DNA of 13,020 nt from contig CAJTTH010000041.1 of assembly GCA_910579125.1 (NCBI GenBank), positions 1-13,020 on the forward strand, given 5' to 3'. This document shows, piece after piece, positions 1 to 6,190 of the stretch. Positions within the stretch are counted from its first letter, which is position 1. Every line of letters starts with the position of its first letter. The translations under genes and the position numbers were made by a program. The notes beneath the pieces are model-generated. The model was given only the letters and a program-made list of their open reading frames with translations, did not search any database and was not told where the DNA came from. This DNA is from an uncultured Oscillospiraceae bacterium. GTDB lineage: Bacteria; Bacillota; Clostridia; Oscillospirales; Ruminococcaceae.

Positions 1-293
1 CCCGAAAAAACGTGCAGATCGGTGGTGTCGCTGCGCACAGTCATTGTGAGCTTTGAGGAAGGCGCTGCCCCTATGTCAATTGTATTGCTTGAGGCACTTC
101 CCGACATCATCTGCGATTCAATTTTTACATCTCCCTTAACAAACTTGTCCCCTGCCTGAGAGGTATCCTTTAAATCGGCGTCGCCAAGCGATAAAATCGT
201 TTTGTCACGGAGATATATCTGAACCGTGAGCATAAATTCGCAATCGTCGGGGTGAACTATCGCCTGTTTGTATTCTTCGCTTACGCTATACAA
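1..293 (-). CDS. Phage tail protein, N-terminal part (runs off the window)
   Basis: An open frame of 97 codons runs from a TTG at 293 to the window edge without a stop. It begins MYSVSEEYKQAIVHPDD. Around residues 55-90 it has a motif of the type 'KGDVKIES-(Q)MMSGSASSNTIDIGA', ending in a beta-rich segment (KLTMTV). From memory, this resembles an N-terminal element common in Firmicutes phage tail-tip or baseplate proteins, with the form 'GSLSI-N-C-SG-FDIGA-A-LTLTL'. It lies directly after the distal tail-like gene, where tail-associated lysin or receptor-binding proteins are usually encoded. The start is 5 nt after the previous stop and has only a weak ribosome binding site (AGG...GGGTGA), so it is probably translated by coupling. 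The C-terminal domain that would show its real role lies outside the window. Confidence 0.6.
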   Translation of the reverse strand, partial: MYSVSEEYKQAIVHPDDCEFMLTVQIYLRDKTILSLGDADLKDTSQAGDKFVKGDVKIESQMMSGSASSNTIDIGAAPSSKLTMTVRSDTTDLHVFS

Positions 294-298
294 TTAAA

Positions 299-670
299 TC
301 ACCCGAACCTTATCTGCGTGAACGTCGTGCTGACGTTCCACTTGTTATTTTGAGGAGTATTCGGACAGCTTTCACTTTTCAGCAGCTCGCTATTGATATC
401 TCCGACTTTGACCGTTATCGTTTGATAAAAACCTCGCCAATAGGTAAGATCAAGCGTCTTGACTTTCAGTCTTTGCATAAGTTCGGTATATTCTTTCATC
501 GTTAAATTTGCAAAAGTCACCGAAATTACCGCCTTTTCTATTTGACGGATATCAACGATTTCGTCGCCGCTTTCGGTAATGCCGCCGCCTCCGCCGTCGA
601 CCTTTGTCAACGAAAAACTGTAATCGCGGATCTTTTTCAGAGGAGTATTCCCGATTTTAAGAAGAACCAA
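299..670 (-). CDS. Small distal tail protein (DUF6711-like)
   Basis: A 123-residue protein lies directly after the tape measure gene, where the distal tail protein normally sits. It has no recognisable enzymatic motif. The pattern is a short hydrophobic start (MVLLKIGNTPL), a Gly run (GGGGG, residues 27-31), a conserved-looking segment with alternating strands, then W79 and a C-terminal beta segment (KWNVSTTFTQIRFG). This resembles, from memory, the small DUF6711-type tail proteins of Firmicutes siphophages ('KINGVEIP-P-S...'), but the match is loose. The start is TTG at 670; GGGAGG lies 10 nt upstream, inside the end of the tape measure gene. The gap to the tape measure stop is 6 nt. It could instead be a very short Dit hub protein. 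Confidence 0.6.
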   Translation of the reverse strand: MVLLKIGNTPLKKIRDYSFSLTKVDGGGGGITESGDEIVDIRQIEKAVISVTFANLTMKEYTELMQRLKVKTLDLTYWRGFYQTITVKVGDINSELLKSESCPNTPQNNKWNVSTTFTQIRFG

Positions 671-676
671 TATTGT

Positions 677-3622
677 TTATCCTCCCTTTCCGTTTGTAAC
701 ATACAGGTCGACCGCTTCATTCGGGCGGTAATTCTCAACGACCGTTGTCCGTGCGAGCTTATTATCAATGTAAACGTTCAGCACGATAGGCTTCGTCTCT
801 TCGGACTTTTCAGCAGCAGGCTGAACCGCCGACATACCGTTATATTGAGCGCTGCTGCGCGGCATTTCTGCCGCCGCCCGCATATCTCCCACCATTCCGT
901 TGACATTCGCTTTGAAGTCGAAGTCTGTGGGAACGGCTTGCTCGATCTGCTTGCCTACATTGCTCATAGCGTCCTCGAAACCCTCGCCGAGACCGAGCGC
1001 CATATTGTCGCCGATATCCGCGAAAACCGTTGACGGCGAATGTATTCCAAGAAAGTCCTTAACGCCGTCAACAATTCCGCCGAAAAACTCCGAGACCTTG
1101 TCCGCTATCCACTTCCCCATTGATTTAATGCCCTCCCACAAGCCCGTAATGAGGTTTTTGCCCGCGTCAAGCATTTGCGGAAACGCCTCGGACAAGCCGC
1201 TCACGATAGCGCCGATTATCTCGGGGAGCCGCTCGATAAGCTGTGGAATTGCCTCGACAAGGCCCATAGCGAGCTGTATTGTAAGCCCGATACCCAATTC
1301 AAGTATCTGCGGCAACGATTCTGTTATAGCTGTAACAATGCTTGTGATTATCTGCGGCAGCGCTTCAATAAGCTGAGGTATCGCAGAAATAATGCCATCA
1401 ACAAGCTGTAAAAGCAGCTGTATACCGAGTTCGATGATCGCGGGTAAATTCTCGGTTATCGTGCTCACAATGCTGTTGATTATCGTCGGCAGCATTCCTA
1501 TAAGCTGCGGGATTGCTGCCAGAATACCGTTTACAAGCGAAATAAGCAAGTCAATTCCAAGCTGCAATATCGCTGGCAGATTTTCGGTAATGCCTGTGAT
1601 TATCGACTGCACTATTGTCGGGAGCATTGCCACAAGCTGAGGAATTGCGGTAGTTATGCCGTTTATCAGTTCATTAAGTATTTTCGCTCCCGCGTCTAAA
1701 ATTCCTTGCAGATTTTTAGCAAACGCCTCTGCAACGGCTTTGATAATGCCCGGTATTTTCTTCGCCAACTCGGGCAAAGCCGCCGCCAATCCGTCTGCTA
1801 ACGAGGTTATAAGTGCTGTTCCGAGTTCAATAATATCGGGCAGACTGTCGGTAAACGCTTCAATAAGCGTTTCGATGATTGTCGGCAGCATATTGAGCAG
1901 GTCGGGTATAGCAGCCTGCAAGCCGCTCACCAGATTTTGAATTATTTCCTTTCCGACTGTCAATATCTCCTTGAGCGAGCTTGTTATCGCGGTTACTATT
2001 GCGGTAACGATCTGAGGTATCTTTCCCGTCAGTTTCGGGACAGCGCCCAGAATTCCCTTTATCAAGCCCTCTATTATCTGCAGACCCGCCGAGATCAGCT
2101 TGTCCGTATTATCTATGATCGCTTGAACTATCGACAGCAGCACCTCTGCCGCCGTCGGGATAAGCGTCGGCAGCGCGTTGGATATGCCGCTCATAAGCGA
2201 CGTTACGATCTCCAACCCCACCTTTGCAATGTCGGGCAGCATATTTATAAATGTATCGATCATTTCCGACGCAACTTCGGATATTACTGGCAAAAGCTGA
2301 GGTATCGCTTTAAGTATACCGTCCGCAAGTGTTTTCAGAATATCGGGAGCGCTCTCCATAACAGCCGCTGCAAGAGAATTTACAATTTCGATCATCTGCG
2401 GGATAAGCGCATTTATGCTTGAAATTATACTTGACGCTCCGCTTTTTACAGCATTTGCAGCACCCTCGTTCCCCGCGACCAGATCAGACATCCCGTCCAT
2501 GACTTGTGTAATACCCGGGAGCAGCTCGCCCATCATTGAATTTTTAACGCCGTTCAAAGTGCTTTGCAGACGCGTTAAACTGTCCTCAAAAGTGGCGCTT
2601 GCCGCAACCGCCTCATTAGACATAACCATTCCGTAGTCGTGAGCTTCTTGTTTTAGCGCGGCAGTATCTTCAACAGTCGTATTAAGGACAGCCGCCATAT
2701 CTACAGCGGATTTCCCGAGAAGTTTTGTAGCAGCCGCAGTGCGTTCCGCGCCGCTCCCCATTCCCTGTAAAGCCGTAATGACCGCACTTAATTGCTCGTC
2801 CTGAGACAAGCCGTTCAGATCTTCAAGAGAAAGACCGACCGCCGATAATTTTTCAGCGGGGCTTTTTGAGCCGTTTGCCGCGTCCGTAATGACAGTGGAT
2901 AAGGTTTTCATACCCGTTTGGAGATTATTTACGTCCGCGCCGCAGCGCTGAAAAACATAATCCCATTCCTGATAACTCTCAGCGGAAATTCCGACTTTCT
3001 GTGAGGTTTTGTCTATGGTGTCGCCTACAGACGCGGTATCGTTGGCGAAATCCCACAGCTTCTTTCCCGCCGCGACAGTCGCCGCACCAATAGCCGCAAC
3101 GCTCGCCGCAACAGCCGCTCCTACGCCCTTGAGAACATTGCCCAGACCCTCAAACCGCGAGCCCGATCTCTCCACATTATCGGCGGCTTTTTCGGTCTCT
3201 TTGGCGAAATCCCTTACATCGTCCTCCGCGTCGTCAAACGCGTCACCCGCATTCTTGATCGCGTTGTTATTTGACGTCAAAGTGCGCTGCATACCGTTAA
3301 GCTCCGCCTCGGCGTTGTTTAACTGAGTACGCCACGCCTTAGTGCGGCTGTCGTTCTCGCCGAACGATTCCGACGCGTTCTCCAGCGCCTTGCGCAGCGT
3401 TTCGATCTTGTTTTTCTGCGCGTCGATCTGTTTGTTGAGCACTCCGTTTTGCGCGGCGAGAGCCTCGACCGACCTGTCGTTCTTGTCGAACTGCGAGGTC
3501 GCGAGGTTCATCTCGGACGCGAGCTCCTTGAATTGCGCGTTGATCTCCTTTATCGACTTTTTAAATTCGTTTTCGCCCTCAACGCCAACCGCTATTCCTA
3601 CGCTTTCAGCCAAAGAAATCAC
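677..3622 (-). CDS. Tape measure protein
   Basis: This protein sets tail length and threads the tail tube, and it is probably ejected with the DNA. It has 981 residues. Residues about 15-155 are charged and coiled-coil-like. A Gly/Ala hydrophobic stretch at about 162-188 could be a membrane-active helix. Residues 190-380 are a typical tape measure middle region. Nine tandem 44-residue repeats follow at 439-834, each built on '(A)IPQLI--LP-II--I---I-ENLP-I-ELG--LL--LV-GI'. The motif GIHSPS (859-864), frequent in tape measure proteins, comes next. The start is GTG at 3622, only 9 nt after the frameshifted chaperone stop. An in-frame TTG at 3613 has AGGCGG at better spacing and is a real alternative. 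Family, length and position after the chaperones all agree. Confidence 0.96.
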   Translation of the reverse strand: MISLAESVGIAVGVEGENEFKKSIKEINAQFKELASEMNLATSQFDKNDRSVEALAAQNGVLNKQIDAQKNKIETLRKALENASESFGENDSRTKAWRTQLNNAEAELNGMQRTLTSNNNAIKNAGDAFDDAEDDVRDFAKETEKAADNVERSGSRFEGLGNVLKGVGAAVAASVAAIGAATVAAGKKLWDFANDTASVGDTIDKTSQKVGISAESYQEWDYVFQRCGADVNNLQTGMKTLSTVITDAANGSKSPAEKLSAVGLSLEDLNGLSQDEQLSAVITALQGMGSGAERTAAATKLLGKSAVDMAAVLNTTVEDTAALKQEAHDYGMVMSNEAVAASATFEDSLTRLQSTLNGVKNSMMGELLPGITQVMDGMSDLVAGNEGAANAVKSGASSIISSINALIPQMIEIVNSLAAAVMESAPDILKTLADGILKAIPQLLPVISEVASEMIDTFINMLPDIAKVGLEIVTSLMSGISNALPTLIPTAAEVLLSIVQAIIDNTDKLISAGLQIIEGLIKGILGAVPKLTGKIPQIVTAIVTAITSSLKEILTVGKEIIQNLVSGLQAAIPDLLNMLPTIIETLIEAFTDSLPDIIELGTALITSLADGLAAALPELAKKIPGIIKAVAEAFAKNLQGILDAGAKILNELINGITTAIPQLVAMLPTIVQSIITGITENLPAILQLGIDLLISLVNGILAAIPQLIGMLPTIINSIVSTITENLPAIIELGIQLLLQLVDGIISAIPQLIEALPQIITSIVTAITESLPQILELGIGLTIQLAMGLVEAIPQLIERLPEIIGAIVSGLSEAFPQMLDAGKNLITGLWEGIKSMGKWIADKVSEFFGGIVDGVKDFLGIHSPSTVFADIGDNMALGLGEGFEDAMSNVGKQIEQAVPTDFDFKANVNGMVGDMRAAAEMPRSSAQYNGMSAVQPAAEKSEETKPIVLNVYIDNKLARTTVVENYRPNEAVDLYVTNGKGG
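1121..2308 (-). repeat. Nine tandem 132-bp (44-residue) repeats in the tape measure gene
   Basis: Residues 439-834 of the tape measure protein divide into nine consecutive units of exactly 44 residues. Each begins with A(I/L/V)P and ends with a GI/GL dipeptide plus two residues. Unit starts include AIPQLLPVIS, ALPTLIPTAA, AVPKLTGKIP, AIPDLLNMLP, ALPELAKKIP, AIPQLVAMLP, AIPQLIGMLP, AIPQLIEALP and AIPQLIERLP. Units 6 to 9 are the most alike, so they probably duplicated most recently. A degenerate, shorter unit precedes the first. The pattern suggests a repeating amphipathic helical rod. Confidence 0.9.
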
Positions 3623-3631
3623 CCGCCTGTG

Positions 3632-4203
3632 TCATATCCCGTCGGGAATAATATCGTCAATAAAATGCTCGACCAGCGGCTCGGTCAAGCCGTGGAACTG
3701 CTTATACGCCTCTATCTGGTCTAGCAGATGTCCGATCCTCATATCCCACACTTCCGTTTCAGCGCGCCCAAGCAGGGTCACGCCGTAAAAAATAAGCCGC
3801 TCGAAAACCGCCCCGTCGGACAGCGGGGCGGCACGGCTTACGCGTTTTTTGACTGCTCCGAAATAATACTGCGCATCGAGCCGCGTTCAAGCGCGATCTT
3901 TATCGCGTATTGTGCCGCCCCGAGTTCGGCGGGAGTTGTCATAAGCTCCACGTCCTCTGTGGTGAGCAGCGGCTTTTCCTCGCCACGATGTGCGCGGTTG
4001 TGTATCAAAATAGGCTGATTTGCCAGCAACGTTATCAGCCAGACAGCGTTATCAAGCGCCTTATCGGTATCGCCCTGCGCTGTAAGCTCCTCGCCGAGCT
4101 TGTCAAGTCCGCCGAATTTCCTCCCGATCTCCCGTACCGCGCGTGTTGACAACAACAACGGATATTCCTCGCCGCCGAGTACGATCTTCGCTTCGTTTTC
4201 CAT
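3632..4203 (-). CDS. Tail assembly chaperone fusion (G-GT type) made by -1 frameshift
   Basis: This is the predicted long chaperone made when ribosomes slip back one base at the A AAA AAC heptamer (3844-3850), near the end of the 121-residue short form. The first 120 residues are shared. The -1 frame then stays open for 70 codons from 3844 to the TGA at 3634-3632. The added part begins RVSRAAPLSDGAVFERLIFYG and contains a segment (EVWDMRIGHLLDQIEAYKQF) typical of the second chaperone of siphophages. That frame has no ribosome binding site of its own ahead of this region. In lambda and many other siphophages the short and long chaperones coat the tape measure protein in an unequal ratio during tail assembly. 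The next gene here is the tape measure, as expected. Confidence 0.85.
3793..3840 (-). promoter_or_regulatory. Two-part hairpin downstream of the slippery site
   Basis: Minus-strand RNA can form an outer 7-bp stem, TAAGCCG (3840-3834) with CGGCTTA (3799-3793). Inside it is an 8-bp all-GC stem, CCGCCCCG (3831-3824) with CGGGGCGG (3815-3808), with an 8-nt loop. The outer stem starts 3 nt after the slippery heptamer and the inner one 12 nt after. The position fits a frameshift stimulator. The element is flanked by six T on both strands, so it also looks like a bidirectional terminator, but it lies inside the open -1 frame and ahead of the tape measure gene. Confidence 0.7.
3838..4203 (-). CDS. 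Tail assembly chaperone, short form (G type)
   Basis: A 121-residue protein of mixed alpha/beta look lies between the major tail protein and the tape measure gene, the fixed place of the first tail chaperone in siphophages. It begins MENEAKIVLGGEEYPLLLST, then a helical region with 'AVREIGRKFGGLDKLGEEL', and ends EQSKNA. The start is ATG at 4203 with AAAGGAG 8 nt upstream, overlapping the end of the major tail protein gene (3-nt gap). The stop TAA (3840-3838) falls two codons after the slippery heptamer, so normal termination gives this short form and frameshifting gives the long one. Function is assigned mainly from position and the frameshift signal; sequence similarity alone would be weak. 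Confidence 0.88.
   Translation of the reverse strand: MENEAKIVLGGEEYPLLLSTRAVREIGRKFGGLDKLGEELTAQGDTDKALDNAVWLITLLANQPILIHNRAHRGEEKPLLTTEDVELMTTPAELGAAQYAIKIALERGSMRSIISEQSKNA
3844..3850 (-). promoter_or_regulatory. -1 ribosomal frameshift slippery site A AAA AAC
   Basis: On the minus strand the heptamer AAAAAAC lies exactly in X XXY YYZ register with the chaperone frame: codons TCA AAA AAC GCG TAA. Both tRNAs can re-pair with AAA AAA after a one-base slip. The next codon is then CGC at 3844-3842, which opens the 70-codon -1 frame. A AAA AAC is one of the established efficient -1 slippery sequences in bacteria. Confidence 0.88.
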
Positions 4204-4206
4204 GAA

Positions 4207-4797
4207 TTACTCTCCTTTCGATAATGACATCACACTTGTGCCGCCCGTGGGTACGCTCTTGAGATATGCCTGCGCTTCCGCTTCATCACAGTCCTTAAAA
4301 CGTCTCCACGGGTGCTTTCCGTTGCTGTTGGCTTTAACGCACTGCATGATCTTACCCTCGATAGTCGGCGTCTTGAAGTCGATGCTGTCCTTCTTGGTCT
4401 CGTATTCATCGGACGGCGCGCCGAACTTGACCTTAAGCAGCCACATACAACGGTAATTTCCGTCGGCTTTCTTCGCACGGAAGCCTACCGCGACATATCC
4501 GCCCGAATCCTCACCATAGGATACCACCTCGTCGCCGTCCATTGTCTCGCCCGTAAGATCAGCCTGAACATCGGGCTTGAGATCGTCAACGCCGAGCGTC
4601 AGCGTTCCGCCCGCAAATTCCATTGTCATTTCCGCAACTCCGTCGTCGGCGTACAGTATCGCCTCCGCTACATCTACCGAAAGCGACGCGGTTATGGCCC
4701 TCGCCAGCTTTTTGACCGTGCCGTAGCTCTCCTCGCCTGTGTCTTTATCCAATGTGATCTTCGAGTAGACCATATCCTTTAAACCTATCGTTGCCAT
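4207..4797 (-). CDS. Major tail tube protein (phi13 family type)
   Basis: This 196-residue protein should polymerise into the tail tube around the tape measure. It begins MATIGLKDMVYSKITLDKDTG, the usual opening of phi13-family major tail proteins. The family's middle pattern follows: a strand pair with 'FAGGTLTLGVDDL', then 'VAVGFRAKKADGNYRCMWLLKVKF' (about residues 101-125) and 'TPTIEGKIM' (about 143-151). Length is normal for the family. The start is ATG at 4797 with a strong GGGAGGT 5 nt upstream, one of the best ribosome binding sites in the window, as expected for an abundant structural protein. It sits between tail terminator and chaperone genes. Confidence 0.92.
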   Translation of the reverse strand: MATIGLKDMVYSKITLDKDTGEESYGTVKKLARAITASLSVDVAEAILYADDGVAEMTMEFAGGTLTLGVDDLKPDVQADLTGETMDGDEVVSYGEDSGGYVAVGFRAKKADGNYRCMWLLKVKFGAPSDEYETKKDSIDFKTPTIEGKIMQCVKANSNGKHPWRRFKDCDEAEAQAYLKSVPTGGTSVMSLSKGE

Positions 4798-4810
4798 AAA
4801 ATACCTCCCG

Positions 4811-5146
4811 TCAATTTACCGCCGCCACCTCGATAATGTAGTGGTGGAAGCCCGTATCCTTTTCAAGCTCCAGATACCGCCGACCTGTTACGGTAATATC
4901 GGCGGCTATCAGAAGCTCCGTTGCCATATCCCGAAAAGCGAGATAGTTTCCCTTGCAGTACAGCGCAAGTTCCGCTTCCTCCGCACAAGCAAGCGGCTTG
5001 TCGTCCGCGTGCAGACCGAAGTTGTCGCTTGTCGGAATAATTACTATAAATTTGCCGCAAACGCCGTCGTCCGTCAGGTTCTCCATAACGGTGACCGGAA
5101 CGTTCAGTGGCGATAATGCGTTGATAACGCGTTCGTTTAATGTCAC
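4811..5146 (-). CDS. Tail terminator / tail completion protein
   Basis: A 111-residue alpha/beta protein lies between the gp10-like gene and the major tail protein, the usual place of the tail terminator that caps the tube and joins it to the head. It starts MTLNERVINALSPLNVPV, then two strand-rich segments (KFIVIIPTSDNFG, EAELALYCKG), and ends with a strand (FHHYIIEVAAV). This order, a helix then 'P--Y/FIVI', a helix 'FRDMATELLIAADITV' and a final strand, fits tail terminators of Firmicutes siphophages. The start is GTG at 5146, overlapping the previous stop by 4 nt (GTGA). AGGTGG stands 8 nt upstream. The assignment rests on position and general fold pattern. Confidence 0.68.
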   Translation of the reverse strand: MTLNERVINALSPLNVPVTVMENLTDDGVCGKFIVIIPTSDNFGLHADDKPLACAEEAELALYCKGNYLAFRDMATELLIAADITVTGRRYLELEKDTGFHHYIIEVAAVN

Positions 5147-5583
5147 AGCTTATCCACCTCGTCCTCAAAGCGTTTTTGCATTGCGGCGACGCAGGCTTTC
5201 CGCGCTTTTGACAGCGCGGGCTTGAGCCACGGCTTTGCTGCCATATCCGAGCGTCCGTGCTCGAGAACATTCGCGACAAGCGGCGCGGGAGTTTTCTTGC
5301 CGTTCGGGTAGTAATACCCCCATACGCCTATCTTGATATGCGAATCGCCATTTGCGATCTTGTACACTCTCGATTGCTTAACAAGCTGCCGCAGTCCGCC
5401 CGTGGAGCGCGATTTGTGCTTTGTGCCGCTGCCGATAACAGCCTCGAGGTTTTTCGCGGCCTGCTCCTGAATAACCGCTGCGCCGTCCTCGAGCATTGCC
5501 GCGGATATTCTGTCAATGTTCTTTCCGAGACGCGAGAGCTTCGACAGCGTCTCCTCGGGGAGCTTTATCCTGCACCTTGCCAT
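5143..5583 (-). CDS. HK97 gp10-like head-tail protein
   Basis: A 146-residue protein with the layout of the HK97 gp10 family: an N-terminal helical region (EETLSKLSRLGKNIDRISAAML), a basic, strand-rich middle (SGTKHKSRSTGGLRQL, IKIGVWGYYYPNG), then the family signature 'ANVLEHGRSDMAAKPWLKPAL' near residues 104-124 and a C-terminal helix. Proteins of this family act at the neck of the virion, at head completion or head-tail joining. The start is ATG at 5583 with AAAGGAG upstream, and it lies inside the end of the previous gene (71-nt overlap). Its TGA overlaps the GTG start of the tail terminator gene by 4 nt. Confidence 0.85.
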   Translation of the reverse strand: MARCRIKLPEETLSKLSRLGKNIDRISAAMLEDGAAVIQEQAAKNLEAVIGSGTKHKSRSTGGLRQLVKQSRVYKIANGDSHIKIGVWGYYYPNGKKTPAPLVANVLEHGRSDMAAKPWLKPALSKARKACVAAMQKRFEDEVDKL

Positions 5584-5896
5584 TAGTCCACTCCTTTGCC
5601 ATGACCGTCGTAATGTTGTCGCGGCGGTTGTTGAGCACCGACGTTATCTCATAGATACTTTCGCCGCATACGACGCGCATTGTGTTGTCGATTTTCGGAT
5701 TATACCGGATAAATATCTTGACGGTCGTCTCCGCCGTTTCCGTGTCTGCCGCGAGATATTCCCGCGACGAAACAGCGGTAACGTCCGCCCAAACAGAAAG
5801 GACGGGCTCCCACTGCTTAGCGGAAAAACCGTCCTTGTCCGTATTGCTTCTGTAGCGCTGAAATTCGGCGCGGTAGCGCATTCTGCCTAGCTTCAA
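5513..5896 (-). CDS. Head closure / head-tail adaptor protein
   Basis: A 127-residue protein of the phage head-tail joining type (SPP1 gp16-like, Phage_H_T_join). The family opening 'GRMRYRAEFQRYR' is followed by 'WEPVLSVWADVTAVSSREYLAADTETAETTVKIFIRY' and 'RVVCGESIYEITSVLNNRRDN', which match the family's conserved W, E and R-Y segments. The start is TTG at 5896, overlapping the connector gene stop by 4 nt (TTGA); an ATG five codons later would remove the family's usual first residues. The last 23 or so codons overlap the next gene and are probably a non-conserved tail. It should plug the connector and give the tail terminator a docking surface. Confidence 0.85.
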   Translation of the reverse strand: MKLGRMRYRAEFQRYRSNTDKDGFSAKQWEPVLSVWADVTAVSSREYLAADTETAETTVKIFIRYNPKIDNTMRVVCGESIYEITSVLNNRRDNITTVMAKEWTNGKVQDKAPRGDAVEALASRKEH

Positions 5897-6171
5897 AAGT
5901 GATCACCCCGCCTTATCCCGAAAAGCAGCGAACGCAGCGACAATGCGAGTTTGGTGTGATCCGCTTCCTCGCGGTGCTCGTACATATACGCCGCCGCGAA
6001 GAGCACGCCGATACGCATTACCTTGACCTCGTTTTCGTCAAGCTCGCCGTCTATCCTCGCGATATCGCGGCAGAGGCTTTCCGCAGCCTCGTTCAGATGT
6101 TCCAGAAATCCGTCCTCGTCGCTGCCGTCAATACGCAGATAGCTTTTCAGTTCTTCAAGCCCGATCAGCAT
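5893..6171 (-). CDS. gp6-like head-tail connector protein
   Basis: A 92-residue, mainly helical protein with the pattern of the gp6-like connector family (phage_connect_1). It opens with 'MLIGLEELKSYLRIDGSDEDGFLEHLNEAAESLC', in which the 'LK-YLRID-SDED-FL--L---A' pattern is diagnostic. It ends with a helix rich in 'FAAAYMYEHREEAD' and a short tail LFGIRRG. In HK97 this protein forms a ring under the portal. The start is ATG at 6171 with an AAAGGAAA site, 19 nt after the capsid stop. Position straight after the capsid gene supports the call. Confidence 0.92.
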   Translation of the reverse strand: MLIGLEELKSYLRIDGSDEDGFLEHLNEAAESLCRDIARIDGELDENEVKVMRIGVLFAAAYMYEHREEADHTKLALSLRSLLFGIRRGDHF

Positions 6172-6190
6172 TGCCGTTTCCTTTCGTTAA

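Noticed and set aside
1121..2308. Evenly spaced repeats as a CRISPR array
   Set aside because: The units are in-frame 132-bp coding repeats that diverge along their length, with no alternating constant repeat and unique spacer.
1937..2422. 161-codon plus-strand open frame opposite the tape measure repeats
   Set aside because: Its Tyr/Arg repeats mirror the 132-bp repeats of the tape measure gene on the other strand; no ribosome binding site or homology pattern.
3793..3850. Plain intrinsic terminator between chaperone and tape measure
   Set aside because: The hairpin lies within the open -1 frame and directly follows a slippery site, and no promoter is visible for the tape measure gene beyond it.
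6058..6069. 12-bp palindrome CGCGATATCGCG in the connector gene
   Set aside because: Palindromes of this length are expected a few times by chance in 13 kb.
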